Source: JAWKOK01 sp963698255 | GTDB lineage: Bacteria > Chloroflexota > Anaerolineae > Caldilineales > Caldilineaceae | NCBI GenBank assembly: GCA_963698255.1 | Contig: CAVOQD010000037.1 | Span: forward strand, 310,001 to 374,000 | DNA length: 64,000 bases | Direction: 5' to 3' | Shown here: piece after piece, positions 1 through 9,307 of the stretch | Layout of the letters: each line of letters begins with the position of its first letter | Position numbering within the stretch: position 1 is the first letter of the stretch | Translations under genes and position numbers: made by a program | The notes under the pieces: model-generated | What the model was told of the DNA's origin: nothing | Seen by the model: the letters and a program-made list of their open reading frames with translations, nothing else | Databases searched by the model: none

Positions 1-1170
1 CTTCTTGCTTTTCTTGCATTCGTGGTCAGTGGTTGTTCCCTCATGCCGGAAAGCCAGGTCGGCGGAACTTCTTCCGGCGACGCGCCGACACCGACGCCCA
101 TCCCGACTTCCATCGTCCCCATGCAACCTCGTTATGAGGTGAAGCGCGGCGAAGTGGTGGATGAGCTTACCTTCCAGGGGCGCATCTCGCCGGTGGTCGA
201 GGAAGAGCTTTTCTTTCGGGCCAACGGTGTCGTGCGTTCTGTCTTTGCAAAACGCGATGACATGCTCGAAGAAGGTGCGCTGATCGCCGAATATGAGATC
301 GCAGCGCTGGAACGCGAGCTTGCGTCGGCCTTGCTCGATCTCGAACGTGCGGAGAGTCGCAAGGAGACGGCCGAAACGGCCCTGGCCTACGATCTGGAGA
401 TCGCCGAGACCAATCGGGACATCGCCGAGCTGGAACTGGCGCAGATGCGCAAGTCGGCTTCGCCAGATCCGACGGCCTTGGCCGTCCAAGAAGAACGGAT
501 GAAGTTGATCGAGATCGAGCTTCGTCGGTTGGCGGAAGGCATTGATCCACTGTTGGTCAATGACGTCAAACGCGCCAAACTCCAGGTCGACAAACTGGAA
601 GCCGAAATCGGGGAAGCCACCATCTCGGCCCCCTTCGCCGGGCAATTGCTCTCCATCAGCCTGACGCCCGGGAACTCGATCGAAGGCTATCGCACTGTGG
701 CCACCATCGCCGACATCAATGAACTGGAAATCTCAGCCAACCTACTCTCGGCCCAGATGGAAGGGCTGGAAGAGGGAATGGAGGTTGCCATTTCGGCCGT
801 GCGGCGTCCCGGCGTTGTGCTCGAAGGCAATATCACCCAGTTGCCCTACCCCTACGGCAGCGGCGGCAATCCCTCGGTGACCACCGTTGAGGATCGCGAT
901 GACATGACCCATGTCACCCTGGTCACACCGCCCGAAGAAGCGGGCCTTGAGTTGGGCGATCTGGTGCGTGTGGATGTGGTGCGCGAACGCAAGGACGACG
1001 TGCTCTGGCTGCCGCCCCAGGCATTGCGCAACTTCGATGGGCGGCGCTTTGCCGTGCTCGAAGAAGACGGCGCCCAGCGGCGTGTCGATGTGACGGTGGG
1101 CATCGAAACCCAGGAACGCGTCGAGATCGAGGAAGGCCTGGAAGAGGGCCAGACTGTCGTCGGCCAATAG
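1..1170 (+). CDS. HlyD/MacA-type periplasmic adaptor lipoprotein (5' partial)
   Basis: The reading frame is open to the window edge, so the true start lies upstream. The first residues form the end of a lipoprotein signal (hydrophobic run, then a lipobox ending VVSGC), so the protein is probably lipid-anchored. A barrel-sandwich/lipoyl half follows, then a long charged helical hairpin (Glu/Leu/Arg-rich, about residues 85-200, likely coiled coil), the second lipoyl half (ISAPFAGQLLSI) and a beta-barrel domain near the C-terminus (VWLPPQALR is close to the family's usual VPxxAL motif). This is the order expected of membrane-fusion/adaptor proteins that couple an ABC permease to extracytoplasmic substrate. 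The FtsX permease and two ATPase genes follow directly, which supports a MacA-like role. The exported substrate cannot be read from the sequence. Confidence 0.85.
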   Translation, partial: LLAFLAFVVSGCSLMPESQVGGTSSGDAPTPTPIPTSIVPMQPRYEVKRGEVVDELTFQGRISPVVEEELFFRANGVVRSVFAKRDDMLEEGALIAEYEIAALERELASALLDLERAESRKETAETALAYDLEIAETNRDIAELELAQMRKSASPDPTALAVQEERMKLIEIELRRLAEGIDPLLVNDVKRAKLQVDKLEAEIGEATISAPFAGQLLSISLTPGNSIEGYRTVATIADINELEISANLLSAQMEGLEEGMEVAISAVRRPGVVLEGNITQLPYPYGSGGNPSVTTVEDRDDMTHVTLVTPPEEAGLELGDLVRVDVVRERKDDVLWLPPQALRNFDGRRFAVLEEDGAQRRVDVTVGIETQERVEIEEGLEEGQTVVGQ

Positions 1171-1202
1171 CTGCAATGGCTACCTCTTCAGCCCGAGACT
1201 CA

Positions 1203-1297
1203 ATAGAACGCGGATTGAGCGGATCCGGCGGATTTCCGCTGATTTCTGTTCCTTCGATCCGCGATTATCCGCCCAGTCCGCGTGATCCGCGTTCTAT
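1203..1297. repeat. Family B palindromic repeat, copy 1
   Basis: Imperfect inverted repeat between the adaptor and permease genes. The ends read ATAGAACGCGGAT and ATCCGCGTTCTAT, and the interior is a mosaic of GCGGAT/ATCCGC units. It resembles the repeats near 31.5, 34.2, 41.8 and 49.9 kb. It fills most of the 151-base intergenic gap. Confidence 0.75.
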
Positions 1298-1321
1298 CTT
1301 TTACATGGCGAATAGATCCGT

Positions 1322-4251
1322 ATGAAATATGTGATGCGTACCTGGGCGATCTTCCTGATCGCGGTCAGACGCCTCTTGGCACAACGTGGGCTGGCATTGG
1401 CGACCATTCTGGGCCTGGTCGTGGCCGTCTCGATCGTGATGAGCATCCCGCTCTACACCGATGCCGTCTACTATAAGATCCTTCAGGACAAACTGACAGA
1501 GTCCGAAGAAGGTTCGCTGCAACGGCCGCCCTTCGCCTTCATGTTTCGCTATGTCGGCTCGCTCAGCGGTCTGCTGGAATGGGATGACATCGAGGACGCC
1601 GATGACTATCTCACCGATCGGGTCGTCAATACGCTTGGCCTGCCTCTGGAACGCAGCGTGCGCTACATGCGCACCGACAACTTCCGTCTCTTCCCCACCG
1701 AAGATCTGGCCTATGCCAACGTCAAAGATCCGCTGGAGTGGGTAAGCTATGCCTTCATCAGCGATCTCGAGGACGAGATCACGTTGTTAGAGGGCGAGTT
1801 TCCCGAGGTAGCCGATTCCAATGCGGATATGCCGGTCGAGGTGTTGGTCTCGGCGCAGATGGCCGATGAACTGGGCCTGCAGGCCGGTGAAACCTATATG
1901 ACCTTCCGGGCCGATTCAGGCCCTTCGGGCCGTTCAGTCCAGTTTCCCATCTACATTTCAGGCATTTGGGAAGCGGCCGACCCGAACAGCGACTACTGGT
2001 TTTACCGGCAGGCCGTCTTTGAGAAACAGCTTCTGGTACCTGAGGGCACCTTCCACACGCGTCTTTCGCCGACCATGGAGGACGAGATCGCCCAGGCGCT
2101 CTGGTACCATGTACTCGACGGCGACAACATCAACACCGACGACGTGGGCGCACTGGTGGGCCGCATCAACTTCGTCACACAGCGGGCCAACGCGCTGCTG
2201 CCGGACACGCGGCTCGAACTCTCGCCGCTGGATCCGCTGCAAGACTACCGGCGTTCGTCGCGCATTCTCAACATTTTGCTCTACGCCTTCGCCATTCCGA
2301 TCATCGGCCTGCTGCTGGCCTTCATCGGCGTGGTCGTCGGCCTCTCGGTCGAGAGCCAGCGCAACGAGATCGCAGTGTTGCGTTCGCGCGGGGCCACCGT
2401 CGGACAGGTGATGGGCATCGCGCTGCTCCAGGCCATCATCCTGGGGCTTATCGCGCTGGGCGTCGGGCTGTTTGCCAGCCAAGCCATTGCCCGGCTGATC
2501 GGAAATACCAAGAGCTTCCTCAATTTCACCCTGGACACGGACCTGCGCGTGATCGTCACCATGACCTCGCTGCGCTTTGGCGTTTTTGCGGTGATCGTTG
2601 TCGTCATCGCCCAGGTGGTCCCCTCGATCGGCGCGGCCCGCCACACCATCATCTCCTACAAGGCGGAACGAGCACGCACATTGCGCGCGCCCTGGTGGCA
2701 GCGTGCCTGGCTCGATGTGCTGCTGCTGATCCCGGCGGGCTACGGCGCGTACCTGCTGCGCCAACAGGGTTCAATTGCCACAACCAGCGTCACCGGCGGA
2801 TCCTCCGGACCCTTTGACAATCCGCTTGCTCTTCCTGGTTCCGGCCCTGGTCACCCTGGCGTTGACGCTGATACTGCTGCGCATTCTGCCCAAGATCATG
2901 GCGGCGCTGGCCTGGCTGGCGGCACGCGGCAACAGCGTCGGATTCCTGCTCGCCAGCCGCTATCTCTCCCGCGATCCCGGCTTCTACATGGCGCCGTTGT
3001 TGTTGCTGATCCTGACCCTCAGCCTCTCTATCTTCACGGCATCGTTGGCCATGACGCTGGACCGGCATCTACACGACCAGAGCTACTACAAGATCGGGGC
3101 TGATGCCCGGTTGGCCGAACTGGGCGTCTTTAACGAGGAAGAGGAGGAGCAGCGCAGGCGCGATGGGCGCCATCGGCGGCGGCGCCACGACGACCACCGA
3201 TAGCGGCGACTCGGCCATTCCCGAAGCGCGCTGGGTCTTCGTACCCGTCTCGGAACATGAACGGGTGGATGGCATCAAGGCGGCGACACGGGTCGGCGAC
3301 TACTCCGCTCGCATCCAAGTGGGCGACAATTGGGATGACGCCCTCTTTGTGGGCGTCGACCGTCTCGACTTTCCCGATGCCGCCTTCTGGCGCAGCGATT
3401 TTGCCCCGGCCAGCCTGGGGGCGCTCATGAATGCGCTGGCCGTCTCCAACAACGGCATTCTGCTGCCGCGCAAGATGATGGAGGAGAGCGCCATCCGTGT
3501 CGGCGATCCCATCAATGTGCAGGTGAGCACCTTTGCCTACGGAGCGGACATGCTCATGAACGTGGTGGGCGAACTCGACTACTTCCCCACCTGGTATTAT
3601 GATGAAAACGATGAAGACGCCGGGCCCGTCATCGTGGGCAATCTGGACTATCTGTTCGAACAATTCGGCGGACAGGTGCCCTATGACGTCTGGATCCGTA
3701 CGGATCCGGACATCGATTTCGAACAGATGACACTAGACCTGCGCCAGCTTGATCTGCGCGTGGTGGACTGGCGGGCGGCGCGGCCGGCCATCGATGAACA
3801 ACAACGGTTGCCTTCCCGACAGGGTCTCTTTGGCGTGCTGTCGGTCGGCTTCCTGGCCGCAGCCTTGCTGACCGTGCTGGGCTTCCTGCTCTACGCGCTC
3901 TTCTCGTTCCGGCGACGCTTCATCGAACTGGGCACGCTGCGCGCCATCGGCCTGTCGCCCGGCCAGATGACCACATTCCTGGCCTGGGAGCTGATCTTCC
4001 TGATCTTTTTGGGGCTGGCGGCCGGCACCTTTTTGGGCATTCTGGTCAGCCAAATTTTCATTCCCTCGTTGCAGGTCGGCGACAGCGTGACAGAGCTGAT
4101 CCCGCCCTTCATCGTGGAGATTGCATGGCCGGCCATCTTCCGCATCTATGCGCTCTTCGGTACGCTTTTTGCCGTGGCCTTGACCGCGTTGGCCGTCCTG
4201 CTGATGCGTATGAAGATCTTCCAAGCCATCAAGCTTGGCGAGACAGTATAG
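1322..4251 (+). CDS. FtsX-like (MacB-type) ABC transporter permease, double module, two frameshifts
   Basis: One permease of about 976 residues, spread over three reading frames. The N-terminal helix (about residues 15-40) leads into a large extracytoplasmic domain, followed by a cluster of three hydrophobic segments (ending near base 2650), a second cluster near 2830-3050, another extracytoplasmic domain and a final FtsX domain (VLGFLLYALFSFRRRFIELGTLRAIGLSPGQ is interrupted here only for brevity: FIELGTLRAIGLSPGQ is the recognisable FtsX signature). The frame changes near 2829 (an extra T in CGCTTGCTC restores NPLLFLVPA when removed) and near 3155 (an extra base before GAMGAIGG). Both are +1, with homology continuing across them, so sequencing error is the simplest cause. 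The ATPase genes start 9 bases downstream, in an operon. Confidence 0.85.
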
Positions 4252-4260
4252 GAAGCGTTT

Positions 4261-5373
4261 ATGAGTGAACCATTCATCACGTGTGAAAATCTGGTCAAGG
4301 TCTACCAGGTCGCCGATCTGGAGATGGTGGCGTTGCAGGGGTTGAACATCACCATCGAACGCGGCGAACTGGTCGGCATCATCGGCTCAAGCGGCAGCGG
4401 CAAGTCGACGCTGATGAACGTGCTGGGCGGGCTGGATCGGCCCACCGCCGGCAAGGTCAACGTCGACGGCCAGGATCTGCTCAAGATGTCAGACCGGCAG
4501 TTGAACCGTTATCGGCTGGAGAAGGTCGGCTTTGTCTGGCAGCAGAGCGCACGTAACCTGGTCCCCTATTTGAATGCCATCCAGAATGTGATGCTGCCCA
4601 TGACCTTGTACGGTTTGACCGGCAAGGAGAAGAAGAACCGGGCCGAGGAGCTGCTGGAACTGGTCGGCCTGCACGGCCGCAGCTACCATCACCTGCCCCA
4701 GCTTTCCGGCGGTGAGCAGCAGCGTGTCGCCATTGCCGTGGCCCTGGCCAACCACCCGGCCCTCTTGCTGGGCGATGAGCCGACCGGTGAGGTTGATTCG
4801 GCCACCGCCGACATTATCTACGACACCTTCCAGATGCTCACCAAGGAGATCGGGGTCACCACGCTGATCGTCAGCCACGATCCTGAGATCGCACGCCACG
4901 TGGATCGCGTGGTCGGCATCCGTGACGGCATGTTGGCCAGCGAGGTTCGTCGCCAGACGCGCCAGACCAACGGCGAACAGTCCGTTGATGAAGAAGGCAA
5001 CGTCATTGAGGGAAGCGGCGAAACGGTCGAAGAGACCTACGAAGAACTGGTCGTTCTCGACAAGGCCGGCCGTGTTCACATTCCCCACGAATTTTTGGAA
5101 GAACTGGGGATCGGACACCGTGCCCAGTTGGAACTGACCGAACACGGCATCCTGGTCAAGCCCCTTGCGCCGGAAGACCGGGAACGGTTGGACAAGTTGG
5201 CCGCCAACAAGCAGATTGTGGACGATGAAGAAGGGGACGACGACGATGAGCAGGCTCCGCCGAGCAAATCAGGCGTCGGCAAGTTTATGCAGCGATTCCG
5301 CCGCAAACCTCAAAGTCGACGGACGCCAAAAGGGCTGCTGAAGAGGTGGAAGCATGACGACTCAAGCCAGTGA
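4261..5373 (+). CDS. ABC transporter ATPase (MacB/LolD family) with C-terminal AbrB-like domain
   Basis: The first 230 residues are a LolD/MacB-type ATPase: Walker A GSSGSGKST, Q-loop, signature LSGGEQQRVAIA, Walker B LLLGDEPTGEVDS and the switch histidine in VSHD. After a linker comes a segment of about 45 residues, LDKAGRVHIPHEFLEELGI and onward, that matches the swapped-hairpin AbrB/SpoVT fold found in transition-state regulators and antitoxins. The tail is acidic and then basic (RFRRKPQSRR). ATPases of this family normally stop at about 230 residues, so the 370-residue length is unusual. The gene sits 9 bases after the permease and overlaps the start proposed for the next ATPase. The AbrB-like part could dimerise the ATPase or bind DNA; neither is shown by the sequence. 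Confidence 0.85.
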   Translation: MSEPFITCENLVKVYQVADLEMVALQGLNITIERGELVGIIGSSGSGKSTLMNVLGGLDRPTAGKVNVDGQDLLKMSDRQLNRYRLEKVGFVWQQSARNLVPYLNAIQNVMLPMTLYGLTGKEKKNRAEELLELVGLHGRSYHHLPQLSGGEQQRVAIAVALANHPALLLGDEPTGEVDSATADIIYDTFQMLTKEIGVTTLIVSHDPEIARHVDRVVGIRDGMLASEVRRQTRQTNGEQSVDEEGNVIEGSGETVEETYEELVVLDKAGRVHIPHEFLEELGIGHRAQLELTEHGILVKPLAPEDRERLDKLAANKQIVDDEEGDDDDEQAPPSKSGVGKFMQRFRRKPQSRRTPKGLLKRWKHDDSSQ

Positions 5374-6146
5374 ACAAGCCGGCGTTCAGAGCAGTGAGCA
5401 AGCGGTACGGCTCCGCCGGCGAACATTCACGCTATGCATCGGCAGATAGCGGCGTGCCCATCATCGACACCAGAGATATGTGGCGCATCTACAAGCTGGG
5501 TTCTCAGGAGATTCCGGCGCTGCGCGGCATCGACATGACGATCGGCGCCGGCGAGTTTCTGGCGCTCAAGGGACGCTCCGGCAGCGGCAAGACCACGCTG
5601 CTCAACTGCGTGGGCGGGCTGGACAGTCCGTCCAAAGGCAGTGTGCGCATCTTCGGCGAGGAGATCGGCGGCTGGCCCGAGCGCAAGCTGACCAAGTGGC
5701 GTCGCGAACATGTGGGCTTCATCTTCCAGTCGCTGGGCCTGATGCCGACGCTCTCGGCCTATGAAAACGTCGAGTTGATTCTGCGCATCGTCGGCACGTC
5801 GCGCAAGGAGCGCCACGGCAAGGTCATTGCCTCGCTCGATCTGGTCGGCCTGACGCCGTGGATGGATCACCGGCCCTTTGAGCTCTCCGGCGGCCAGCAG
5901 CAACGCGTGGCCATTGCCCGCGCCCTGGTCACCGAGCCTGGCCTGGTCCTGGCTGACGAGCCGACCGGTGAACTCGACTCCAAGACCGCCCAAGAGATCC
6001 TGGGCCTCTTCCAGACCATCGTGCGCGAGCGCCAGATGACCATTCTCATGGCCACCCATGACAGCCTGGTCGACGAGTTCGTGGACGAAATCATGCACCT
6101 GCAGGACGGGCAGATTGTCTCGGAAGATGAACTTCATCATGAGTAG
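5354..6146 (+). CDS. Second ABC transporter ATPase of the exporter
   Basis: MacB/LolD-type ATPase: Walker A KGRSGSGKTT, signature LSGGQQQRVAIARAL, Walker B LVLADEPTGELDS and switch VSHD-like ATHD. Two starts are possible. A GTG at 5370 keeps the main frame but gives an unusual N-terminus. An ATG at 5354, inside the previous gene, begins MTTQASEQAGVQSSEQAV and needs a +1 shift near 5430 to join the ATPase frame. The second is preferred because the purine-rich stretch before it looks like a ribosome-binding site and translational overlap is common in such operons. Two different ATPases beside one double permease suggest either a heterodimeric nucleotide-binding pair or an accessory role for one of them. 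Confidence 0.8.
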
Positions 6147-6148
6147 AA

Positions 6149-6248
6149 CGTGAGGGGGGACAAGGTGAGGGGGTGACAGGGTGACATTTTCATCGCCGGC
6201 AATCAGCCACCTCATCCTATCCCCATGTCCCCTTGTCATCCTTGTCAC
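6149..6248. repeat. Imperfect palindromic intergenic repeat
   Basis: Purine-rich left arm (GTGAGGGGG, GGTGAC units) mirrored by a pyrimidine-rich right arm (CCTCATCC, CCCCTTGTCATCC). It occupies the whole gap before pdxH and may form a stem in the transcript. Similar GTGAC/GTCAC repeats are common intergenic fillers; no function is evident. Confidence 0.5.
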
Positions 6249-6254
6249 AACAAC

Positions 6255-6899
6255 ATGTCCCTACTACCCTCCAACCTACGCAAAGAATATCGGCGGGATC
6301 GGCTGCGCAAGGCCAACGCGGCGGCGGATCCGTACGTGCAGTTTGGCCTCTGGCTTCAGGAAGCGACCGAGTCGCCCCTGCACGAGCCCAACGCCATGAC
6401 GCTGGCCACGGCATCGGCAGACGGGGTTCCGTCTGCGCGCCTGGTGTTGTTGAAAGGGTTCGACGAGCGCGGCTTTGTCTTCTTCACCAATTACGAAAGC
6501 CGCAAGGGGCGGGAGTTGGCCGAGAATCCGCTGGCATCGTTGGTCTTCTGGTGGGATATTCTGGAGCGGCAGGTGCGCATCGAGGGTCGGGTGGAGCGTC
6601 TGCCCGACGAGGAGTCGGACGATTACTACGACAGCCGTCCGCTGGGCAGCCGGCTGGGCGCCTGGGTCTCGGCCCAGAGCAGCGTCATCGACAACCGGGA
6701 AGTGCTGGAGGCACGTCTGGCCGAGCTTCAGCAACGCTACGCCGATGAAGCGCCGTCGCGACCGCCGTTCTGGGGCGGCTACCGCGTCGTGCCGTCGGCC
6801 ATCGAGTTCTGGCAAGGCGGCCCCAACCGCCTCCACGACCGCCTGCGGTATACGCGTCGGGATGATGGAGCGTGGGCGATCGAGCGTCTTTCGCCGTGA
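6255..6899 (+). CDS. pdxH: Pyridoxamine 5'-phosphate oxidase
   Basis: Flavoprotein that oxidises pyridoxamine or pyridoxine 5'-phosphate to pyridoxal 5'-phosphate in cytosolic vitamin B6 synthesis and salvage. At 214 residues it has the usual length. Recognisable family blocks are MTLATASADGVPSARLVLLK (FMN and substrate binding), GFVFFTNYESRKGRELAENP, the RQVRIEGRVERL strand and the C-terminal PPFWGGYRVVP, IEFWQGGPNRLHDR and RLSP end. The ATG at 6255 was chosen because it begins with MSLLPSNLRKEYRR, the usual N-terminal helix; a start 30 bases earlier adds residues translated from the repeat. No B6-pathway neighbour is present. Confidence 0.95.
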   Translation: MSLLPSNLRKEYRRDRLRKANAAADPYVQFGLWLQEATESPLHEPNAMTLATASADGVPSARLVLLKGFDERGFVFFTNYESRKGRELAENPLASLVFWWDILERQVRIEGRVERLPDEESDDYYDSRPLGSRLGAWVSAQSSVIDNREVLEARLAELQQRYADEAPSRPPFWGGYRVVPSAIEFWQGGPNRLHDRLRYTRRDDGAWAIERLSP

Positions 6900-7042
6900 G
6901 CGAAGGGGAAAGGATTTGTCACAGACTGGACGCGATAAAAAGCTGATTTCACAGATGCTCAGAGCGGATTTCTGCAAAGCATCTGTACAGTCAATCTGTG
7001 ACCTATCCGTGCCCATCGTGTTCATCTGTGACTAAATTTTTC

Positions 7043-7237
7043 CTACCCCCCGGCAATGCCAAGGAACAACTGGATCACCTCTTCGGCCAGCGTGGACGCG
7101 AAATCGACCCAATCGCCTTCGCTGGTCAGTCCCTCCAGTTGAAACGCTTCCGGCTGGATCTGCCAGTTGGTGCGCGCGTACCACAGTCCGAAAAAGGCCA
7201 TGAGCAACACGAGCGAAAAGGCGATGCGGGTGGACAT
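7043..7237 (-). CDS. Small membrane-anchored protein of unknown function
   Basis: A 64-residue protein with one N-terminal hydrophobic segment (IAFSLVLLMAFFGLWYA) followed by a short polar/acidic region and a hydrophobic amphipathic end (EEVIQLFLGIAGG). An alternative ATG lies 18 bases upstream. It is convergent with pdxH. No family is recognised. It is kept because it looks like a single-pass protein with the expected charge order rather than a shadow, but there is no independent support. Confidence 0.4.
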   Translation of the reverse strand: MSTRIAFSLVLLMAFFGLWYARTNWQIQPEAFQLEGLTSEGDWVDFASTLAEEVIQLFLGIAGG

Positions 7238-7380
7238 GCGGCTGGGTCTGACCATGGGTACGGCTATCCTTCTAGGAACATAACAATTTAGCCGCAGATG
7301 GACGCAGATAACGCGGATGGGCTCAAAGTATTTCTTGTCGAGCCGGCTCCATCTGCATTCAGAACTGTGGCAGAATCAGT

Positions 7381-7408
7381 TTGCACAGAACTGGATTTAT
7401 GATATACT
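7381..7408 (+). promoter_or_regulatory. Sigma-70-like promoter of the tRNA gene
   Basis: TTGCAC at 7381-7386 and TATACT at 7403-7408 with a 16-base spacer, 28 bases before the mature tRNA 5' end. It lies in an AT-rich pocket of otherwise GC-rich DNA. Confidence 0.6.
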
Positions 7409-7436
7409 CAGACGTGTTAGACGGCAACAATTTCGG

Positions 7437-7510
7437 GGGCGTATAGCTCAGTTGGCTAGAGCGCACGGTTCACATCCGTGAGGTCACTGGTTCAAGTCCA
7501 GTTATGCCCA
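7437..7510 (+). tRNA. tRNA-Val (anticodon CAC)
   Basis: Full cloverleaf by eye: acceptor GGGCGTA pairs with TATGCCC (one G-T pair); D-arm GCTC/GAGC; anticodon stem CACGG/CCGTG around loop TTCACAT, giving anticodon CAC; T-stem ACTGG/CCAGT around TTCAAGT; discriminator A. The 3' CCA is not encoded. CAC reads GUG valine codons. A promoter precedes it and a hairpin terminator follows. Confidence 0.95.
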
Positions 7511-7520
7511 CACTTTTTCT

Positions 7521-7549
7521 GAGTCGCACCATAGGGTGCGGCTCTTTTT
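7521..7549 (+). terminator. Intrinsic terminator after tRNA-Val
   Basis: GAGTCGCACC, a short ATA loop, then GGGTGCGGCTC followed by TTTTT. The stem is GC-rich with one G-T pair and begins 11 bases after the tRNA. Confidence 0.8.
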
Positions 7550-7568
7550 CGTTTCGCCAGTCTCTCAT

Positions 7569-7828
7569 GGCTAGCGTAGAAGGCGTGCTTGCCAGCCGAC
7601 ATCCTGGCGTTTCGCGTAGATCACGTCGATTTCTCGGGCATGTAGCGCGTGATGACAGTTGGCGCACAGTAGGCAACACTTGTCCACCTCAGCCAGAAGC
7701 TGGTCGCAGAGCGTCTGGTAGCGCTTGAGCAGCTTCGAAATCAGAACGTTCTTGTCGTCTGGATCGACATATCGGTCCTTACGGCACTGCTTGCATGAGT
7801 TATCGCGCCCATCTCGTTTTGAACGAGC
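7569..7828 (-). pseudogene. HNH endonuclease remnant (5' truncated)
   Basis: An open stretch of about 86 codons closed upstream by an in-frame TGA and lacking a convincing start. It encodes SKRDGRDNSCKQCRKDRY, then a helical linker, then CCLLCANCHHALHAREID. This is the zinc-binding CxxC...CxxC pattern and the terminal His box of small phage-type HNH nucleases (usual form CANCHxxxH). The N-terminal part expected of the family is missing. The fragment lies just past the tRNA terminator, a common site for mobile DNA, so it may be a trace of an integrated element. Confidence 0.6.
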
Positions 7829-8156
7829 TCACCTGAATTCATCAATCAACCAAAGATCCAGCCCGCTAATGAGAATGCGCGTCAGGGTTTTGCATGGGCC
7901 CAAATTATCGGCGTATCTGGCAGATTTGGGCCGATTTCGGACGCTCCAACCCATTCATCCAACTGGCGCTGAAGGAGCGTAGCCCAGGCAATCTGTGGCG
8001 CATTCGTTCTGGTATTCAGTGCACCATAGGTCTATGCAAAGCTCTGATACGCACCCGCGTCAGCAAATGGGTTGGCATGGTTCCGACTTTTCAATTACAA
8101 TCAGAGGACGAAGAGAAAGATTAGGTTGGCAAGATAGAAAGATATAAGGACAGACG
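7829..8156. other. Intergenic stretch with no supported gene
   Basis: About 330 bases between the HNH remnant and the DUF4160 gene. A 76-codon open frame at 7894-8124 has no recognisable domain or ribosome-binding site. Base composition is closer to 50% GC than the surroundings, consistent with acquired DNA. Confidence 0.5.
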
Positions 8157-8426
8157 ATGAGCCCCCGTATACTGTCTGATGGCGCATTGATTTTTTGGTT
8201 TCACAGCTACGATGCTCGTCACGAAAACCGAGCCAGCGTTCACGTTGGCAAAGGATCACAGGATGATCACAACGATGCGAAGATATGGCTTGAGCCGGAA
8301 ATCTCTATCGGCAAGCAAGGCAGAACGCTTCGCCGGCACGAATTGCGACGAGCGCTCAGAGTTATCGAAGAGGAGCGGAACTATCTGAGGGAGCAATGGT
8401 ATGAGTACAAGGGCAGAATTAGTTAA
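8157..8426 (+). CDS. DUF4160 domain protein
   Basis: An 89-residue protein matching the DUF4160 layout: an N-terminal strand with a DG..I.F.FHSYDA block, a conserved His/Val strand (RASVHVGKG), a basic turn and a C-terminal helix (RHELRRALRVIEEERNYLREQW). DUF4160 genes are typically followed by DUF2442 genes, as here, with a 26-base overlap that implies translational coupling. Such pairs are often treated as putative toxin-antitoxin-like modules; no biochemical role is established that I can cite. Composition is lower in GC than the neighbours. Confidence 0.8.
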   Translation: MSPRILSDGALIFWFHSYDARHENRASVHVGKGSQDDHNDAKIWLEPEISIGKQGRTLRRHELRRALRVIEEERNYLREQWYEYKGRIS

Positions 8427-8736
8427 CGGCCAGTCCACTATTCAGCGGTACAAGATCCAGTACCCGATATCAGCGTACACGTTCCCAACAGAGGCGCTCA
8501 TCCAGGAAGTGCAGATCGATGACTCGTATTTACGCATTGACCTCATGGACGGGCGCATTCTATCGATTCCGTTGTCTTGGATTCCGACTGTCTGCAATGC
8601 GACGTCCGAGGATCGAGCGAAGTATCGAGTAAATCGCAGCCGCACGATGATCATCTGGGATCCGAACGAGGGATCGATCAACGAGGAGTTGAGGGTTGAG
8701 GATTACCTCGTGCCCCGTCCATCGGCACTGGAATGA
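8401..8736 (+). CDS. DUF2442 domain protein
   Basis: A 111-residue protein. The C-terminal half carries the DUF2442 core: LRIDLMDGRILSIPLSWIP, an AT.EDRAKYRV block, and IIWDPNEGSINEELRVEDYL, close to the family's W..lDEDisve.LL ending. The N-terminal 35 residues are an extra segment. It overlaps the DUF4160 gene by 26 bases. A TA-like or phage-defence role is possible but unproven. Confidence 0.8.
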   Translation: MSTRAELVNGQSTIQRYKIQYPISAYTFPTEALIQEVQIDDSYLRIDLMDGRILSIPLSWIPTVCNATSEDRAKYRVNRSRTMIIWDPNEGSINEELRVEDYLVPRPSALE

Positions 8737-8923
8737 TCTGCCAGTCGGTATGCTTACCCTCAGCGGCAGAGGACAACCAAAGGTGACCTCACCGCCGCTT
8801 TCATTCGTGCCAAGGCAATCCAAAAGCCATTCGTGAACATCCGTTTTTCATCTGTGCCCATCTGTGGCAAGATCTCCCCTTCACGTGTTGCTAACCGTGA
8901 CAAAATCAGCGAGATCTCACGCC

Positions 8924-9301
8924 ATGAACCTCACCGAACCGGCCATTCTCTTTGGCTCCATCAGCCTGCTGTTGCTGGCCTACACCAATCGATTTCTGGC
9001 CCTGGCCGGCCTGGTGCGCGCCCTCAACAAGAGCGACGATGAGATCGGCCTGCAACAGCAGATCGCCAATCTACGCCGCCGGATCGCGCTGATCAAATAC
9101 ATGCAGGCCTTCGGCATCCTCAGCTTTCTGCTCTGCACACTCTCCATGTTCGCCATCTTCCTCGACGAGGTCCAGGCCGGCGAGATCCTCTTCGGTGTGA
9201 GCGTCGTGGCGCTGCTGATCTCATTGACGCTCTCGCTCTGGGAGATCGTGATCTCGACCAAGGCGCTGACTATCGTACTGGATGGGATCGAGGACGGGTA
9301 G
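8924..9301 (+). CDS. DUF2721 family membrane protein
   Basis: A 125-residue protein with three hydrophobic segments. It begins MNLTEPAILFGSISLLLLAYTNRFLALAGLVRAL, a near-perfect DUF2721 start shown here in pieces: AILFGSISLLLLAYTNRF then LALAGLVRAL. A charged helix with QQQIANLRRRIALIKYMQ follows, then two more membrane spans. The ATG at 8924 is chosen over one 60 bases upstream because the family starts there. Function of the family is unknown. Confidence 0.8.
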   Translation: MNLTEPAILFGSISLLLLAYTNRFLALAGLVRALNKSDDEIGLQQQIANLRRRIALIKYMQAFGILSFLLCTLSMFAIFLDEVQAGEILFGVSVVALLISLTLSLWEIVISTKALTIVLDGIEDG

Positions 9302-9307
9302 GAGAGA

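Noticed and set aside
1958..2764. Long minus-strand open frame across the FtsX permease
   Set aside because: It is antisense to conserved permease sequence and its translation is low-complexity His/Gln/Asp-rich, as expected of the shadow frame of GC-rich coding DNA.
1322..4251. Programmed +1 frameshifting as a genome-wide mechanism
   Set aside because: The shift sites share no slippery sequence or downstream structure, vary in number per gene, and include -1 changes in short base runs. Error in the assembly explains them better.
7894..8124. 76-codon open frame between the HNH remnant and DUF4160
   Set aside because: No ribosome site, no recognisable fold, no conserved context.
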